NCBI GenBank assembly: GCA_003973375.1 | Contig: QNYL01000203.1 | Coordinates: 1 to 17,923 of the forward strand | Reading direction: 5' to 3' | Length of the DNA stretch: 17,923 nucleotides | DNA from: Flavobacteriia bacterium | Lineage (GTDB): Bacteria > Bacteroidota > Bacteroidia > Flavobacteriales > Flavobacteriaceae | Shown here: in pieces, positions 15,137-17,923 of the stretch | How the letters are laid out: the number at the start of each line of letters is the position of its first letter | How positions within the stretch are numbered: position 1 is the stretch's first letter | Notes under the pieces: model-generated | Seen by the model: only the letters and a program-made list of their open reading frames with translations | Told to the model about the DNA's origin: nothing | Databases searched by the model: none | Program-made: the position numbers and the translations under genes

Positions 15137-15484
15137 ATGAAAATTGAAAATACAAAAGCACAAATGAGAAAAGGAGTACTCGAGTTTTGTATTCTGTCTG
15201 TTCTTCAGCACGGAGATGCCTATACCTCTGAGATCCTTGCTCAATTAAAAGATGCGAAAATGCTGGTGGTGGAAGGTACCATTTATCCTTTGCTTACCCG
15301 GTTGAAAAATGCCGGATTGCTGAGCTACCGATGGGAAGAATCAACTTCAGGTCCGCCAAGAAAATACTATGCTTTGACAGAAACCGGCAGGTTATTCCTT
15401 GCTGAACTCAATACTACCTGGGAAGATCTGATTGCCGCAGTAAATTTAGTAACCAAGAATAATAAATCAAAACCTACACAATAA
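15137..15484 (+). CDS. PadR-family transcriptional regulator
   Basis: This 115-residue DNA-binding protein has the PadR winged helix: MRKGVLEFCILSVLQHGDAYTSEIL (helices 1-2), VVEGTIYPLLTRLKNAGLL (recognition helix region) and the wing W-EESTSGPPRKYYALTETGR, followed by one C-terminal helix for dimer formation. It is a short-tailed (subfamily 2-like) PadR. Such regulators repress neighbouring membrane or stress genes and often their own operon. The stop codon overlaps the start of the PspC gene (TAATG at 15482-15486), so the two are translationally coupled. The dyad at 14565-14589 in the operon promoter is the likely binding site. The effector is unknown. Confidence 0.95.
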   Translation: MKIENTKAQMRKGVLEFCILSVLQHGDAYTSEILAQLKDAKMLVVEGTIYPLLTRLKNAGLLSYRWEESTSGPPRKYYALTETGRLFLAELNTTWEDLIAAVNLVTKNNKSKPTQ

Positions 15485-17262
15485 TGAACAAGACTATTAA
15501 TATAAATCTGGGAGGTATTTTTTTCCATATCGATGAACAAGCATATTATGTTTTGAAAAAATATCTTGATGCTGTCAGGGCTTCGTTAAGTGATGATCCG
15601 AAGGGAAGAGATGAGATACTTTCCGATATTGAACTGCGTATAGGGGAACTTTTATCTGAAAAAGTAAAGGATATTCGTCAGGTTGTGAATGAAAATGATA
15701 TCAATCAAATTATTGAGATCATGGGTAAACCTGAGGATTATATGGTAGATGATGAGGTTTTTGCAGATGATTACAGTCAGGAAAGAAGTCGTCCGAAAAA
15801 AATGTACCGCGACGGTGAAGATAAGTTTCTTGGAGGAGTTTCTTCAGGGATGGCCCATTATTTTAATATTGATGTGATCTGGATCAGAATTATATGGCTG
15901 ATTGCGGCCTTCAGTTATGGATTTGGTTTTATTGTTTATATTATTTTATGGATACTGCTTCCGGAAGCAAAGACAACTGCTGAAAAACTTGAGATGAGGG
16001 GAGAAGCGGTCAATATCAGTAATATAGAGAAAAAGATCAAGGAAGAACTGGGTAATGCTTCTGATAAGATTAAAAATGGTATCACGGATGTTAGTGAAAA
16101 AGTAAAGAATGCTGATTATCAGAAATACAGTACCAAAGCGAAATCCGGAATGCAGGATTTTCTTGATGTTCTGGGACAGATCATTTCCACATTGTTTATG
16201 ATCTTTGGAAAATTTATAGGGGTTTTGTTGATCATCATTTCGGTTCTTGTGGTTATCGGACTCATAATTAGTTTGTTTACGGTAGGATCTCTCGGTTTTT
16301 TAAATGAGGAATGGCTTATCCAGAATACCAGATTCTATAACAATTCAGGTTTACCACTCTGGATTGTGTCAATTATTGTTTTTGTTTTGATCGGTATTCC
16401 TTTCTTTATGCTGTTCCTGTTAGGAATGAAGATTTTATCGCCCACTGCAAAATTAATGGGTAAAACCGGTAAGCTTTCTTTGTTCGGGATCTGGCTTGTA
16501 GCATTGCTGATTAGTATCTTTTTTGGAGCACGACAGGTAATGCAGTCGGCTTATGAAGGTTACTCAGTTGAAAACAAGGAATATTTACCCGATCAGTTAA
16601 GTGATACCTTAAATATCAAACTGGTAGATAATATTAAATATTCAGAGAATTTTGATTTGAAAAGAAGATGGAGTAACACCCTAATTTTAGATGAAAATAA
16701 CAATGAAAGAATTTATTCCAATAATATCTATCTCAATATTTATCCTTCCAACAATGATAAGGCATTGCTAAAAGTCAGAAAAAAATCCTTCGGCATAAGC
16801 AGGCAAGAGGCCAATGAAAATGCAGCGCTTATTGATTATGGCACAGAGCTTAGCGGACAGGAATTCATCCTTAATGGTTATTTCTTATCAGATCTAAAAA
16901 ATAAATTTAAAAAACAACGGGTTTATGTGGATCTCTATATACCTGAGGGTAAGATCATTTATTTAGACGGATCTGCAAGTTCTTTTCTCTATCAGGTAAA
17001 AAATACTAAGAATATTTACGGGAATATGGGAAAACACTATTACAAGATGACTGAAGACGGATTGGATTGCCTCGATTGTGAAGATATTGTTACAACAGAT
17101 AAAGAGGAATCGGAATCGGGTTCACTTAATATGAAAATTGATGAAGACGGTGTACACATAAAGGTTGTGAATGACAAAAATGAAAAAGCTGAAGTAAATG
17201 TGGATAAGAACGGTGTAAAGATTGAGAGTTCAAAAGACAGTGTAAAGATCAATATCAATTAA
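15484..17262 (+). CDS. PspC-domain multi-pass membrane protein with soluble C-terminal domain
   Basis: The 592-residue protein starts with a cytoplasmic acidic region (1-104) resembling the HAAS-type helical domain found in PadR-partner membrane proteins: GRDEILSDIELRIGELL, then a second helix ending near IMGKPEDYM. A PspC domain follows at about 105-162 (MYRDGEDKFLGGVSSGMAHYF, then a long hydrophobic part ending LLPEA). Further membrane segments lie at about 230-265, 291-317 and 333-355. The C-terminal 235 residues are soluble with a beta-rich, GIN/toastrack-like feel and a CLDC pair (C529, C532). The end is built of repeating beta units (EDGVHIKV, KNGVKIES). PspC proteins act in envelope-stress responses. 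Its start overlaps the padR stop, and the GIN lipoprotein gene follows by 22 bases. The domain order is confident; the role is inferred. Confidence 0.9.
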   Translation: MNKTININLGGIFFHIDEQAYYVLKKYLDAVRASLSDDPKGRDEILSDIELRIGELLSEKVKDIRQVVNENDINQIIEIMGKPEDYMVDDEVFADDYSQERSRPKKMYRDGEDKFLGGVSSGMAHYFNIDVIWIRIIWLIAAFSYGFGFIVYIILWILLPEAKTTAEKLEMRGEAVNISNIEKKIKEELGNASDKIKNGITDVSEKVKNADYQKYSTKAKSGMQDFLDVLGQIISTLFMIFGKFIGVLLIIISVLVVIGLIISLFTVGSLGFLNEEWLIQNTRFYNNSGLPLWIVSIIVFVLIGIPFFMLFLLGMKILSPTAKLMGKTGKLSLFGIWLVALLISIFFGARQVMQSAYEGYSVENKEYLPDQLSDTLNIKLVDNIKYSENFDLKRRWSNTLILDENNNERIYSNNIYLNIYPSNNDKALLKVRKKSFGISRQEANENAALIDYGTELSGQEFILNGYFLSDLKNKFKKQRVYVDLYIPEGKIIYLDGSASSFLYQVKNTKNIYGNMGKHYYKMTEDGLDCLDCEDIVTTDKEESESGSLNMKIDEDGVHIKVVNDKNEKAEVNVDKNGVKIESSKDSVKININ

Positions 17263-17284
17263 ATCAATTTTAAAATTAACTAAG

Positions 17285-17923
17285 ATGAAATTATTTATTA
17301 AAACAATATGGATCGGGTTTTTGGTGATCAGTTTAACCTCCTGTGCTATCAATGGTATCAAAGGAAACGGGAATGTAGTGACAAAGGACCGGGTGGTAAA
17401 TTCGGATTTTAACGTAGTAGATGTAAGCAGGGGGCTGGATGTTTATCTCACTGTGGGTGAAAAGATCTCTGTAAGCGTTCAGGCTGATGAGAACCTGCAT
17501 GATCTGATCACAACGGAGGTTCGTAACGGGACACTTTATATTTCTGCACTAGAGAATATTTACAGTGCAAAGGCCAGGAAAATATTTGTTTCGGTTCCTG
17601 AGGTTAATAAGATAAAGGCAACCAGTGGTGCTGATCTTTATACTGAAAATACGATCACAGGAAACAAGCTGGTTGTTAAAGCCACCAGCGGAGCTGATAT
17701 AAGGCTTAGTATTGACGTAAAAGATCTTGAAGCAGTATCAACCAGCGGATCTGATATTAAGATGAAAGGTAAAGCAGAAAATATTAATGTAAGTGCTACC
17801 AGCGGATCTGATATTAAAGCCTATGATCTGATTGTAAAGAACTGTACTGCAAAGGCTACCAGCGGATCGGATATATTAGTACACGTTACCGAAAATATAG
17901 ATGCCAGTGCCAACAGCGGTTCA
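17285..17923 (+). CDS. GIN-domain (DUF2807) lipoprotein, 3' end outside window
   Basis: The frame stays open for 213 codons up to the last base, so the gene continues beyond the window. A lipoprotein signal peptide ends in SLTSC with the lipidation cysteine at position 20. Next comes the head GIN domain opening (INGIKGNGNVVTKDR, then VSRGLDVYLTVGE), followed by a beta-solenoid of repeats of 18-21 residues marked by TSGAD or TSGSD at six places from 17621 on. These DUF2807 proteins are surface or periplasmic beta-helix proteins (putative adhesin type) that often follow PadR-PspC genes. The neighbouring PspC protein ends in a related beta-repeat style. The gene is 22 bases after PspC and probably the operon's last or next-to-last gene. 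Function is not established. Confidence 0.9.
   Translation, partial: MKLFIKTIWIGFLVISLTSCAINGIKGNGNVVTKDRVVNSDFNVVDVSRGLDVYLTVGEKISVSVQADENLHDLITTEVRNGTLYISALENIYSAKARKIFVSVPEVNKIKATSGADLYTENTITGNKLVVKATSGADIRLSIDVKDLEAVSTSGSDIKMKGKAENINVSATSGSDIKAYDLIVKNCTAKATSGSDILVHVTENIDASANSGS

Overview
The window looks like a chromosomal segment of a Flavobacteriaceae-type bacterium (phylum Bacteroidota). Supporting signs are a low-GC genome, a type IX secretion gene (porQ) next to cmk, two promoters of the Bacteroidota form TTG-N21-TAnnTTTG, few Shine-Dalgarno sites, and several families typical of the group: the M16 peptidase pair, a Nudix-type sugar regulator, a UxaE-type epimerase and GIN-domain lipoproteins. 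The genus cannot be fixed from the sequence alone.

Left part (1-4487): a sugar or uronate locus. It holds the 3' part of a GH36-like (clan GH-D) glycoside hydrolase cut by the window edge, a Nudix/winged-helix regulator (NrtR/AraR type) whose Nudix box is degenerate, and a tagaturonate-epimerase-like gene (uxaE). The regulator probably controls the neighbouring catabolic genes.

Middle (4735-7457): porQ and cmk are one base apart and form an operon. Convergent to them is queE on the minus strand, the radical-SAM enzyme of 7-deazaguanine synthesis. It appears to use a TTG start and has a clear promoter. Between cmk and queE lies a 204-bp MITE-like element with 12-bp inverted ends, a 7-bp target duplication and a palindromic repeat inside it. 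A second copy of the core of that repeat lies on the other strand at 13949-13971.

Right-middle (7547-13491): a compact plus-strand run of a HerA/YjgR-type ATPase, a small lipoprotein, a cupin with no metal-binding histidines, and a pair of exported M16 zinc peptidases (one catalytic, one non-catalytic with an extra C-terminal domain). It ends at a strong intrinsic terminator.

Right end (13492-17923): a gene-free stretch with small palindromes, a minus-strand DUF4442 hotdog protein, and then an operon in the order DUF4870 membrane protein, 21-residue hydrophobic micro-ORF, PadR repressor, PspC-domain multi-pass protein, GIN-domain lipoprotein (cut by the window edge). Its promoter is overlapped by a 25-bp dyad that is a good candidate PadR operator. 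This operon resembles an envelope-stress or cell-surface system and is the most system-like unit in the window. No tRNA, rRNA or CRISPR array was seen.
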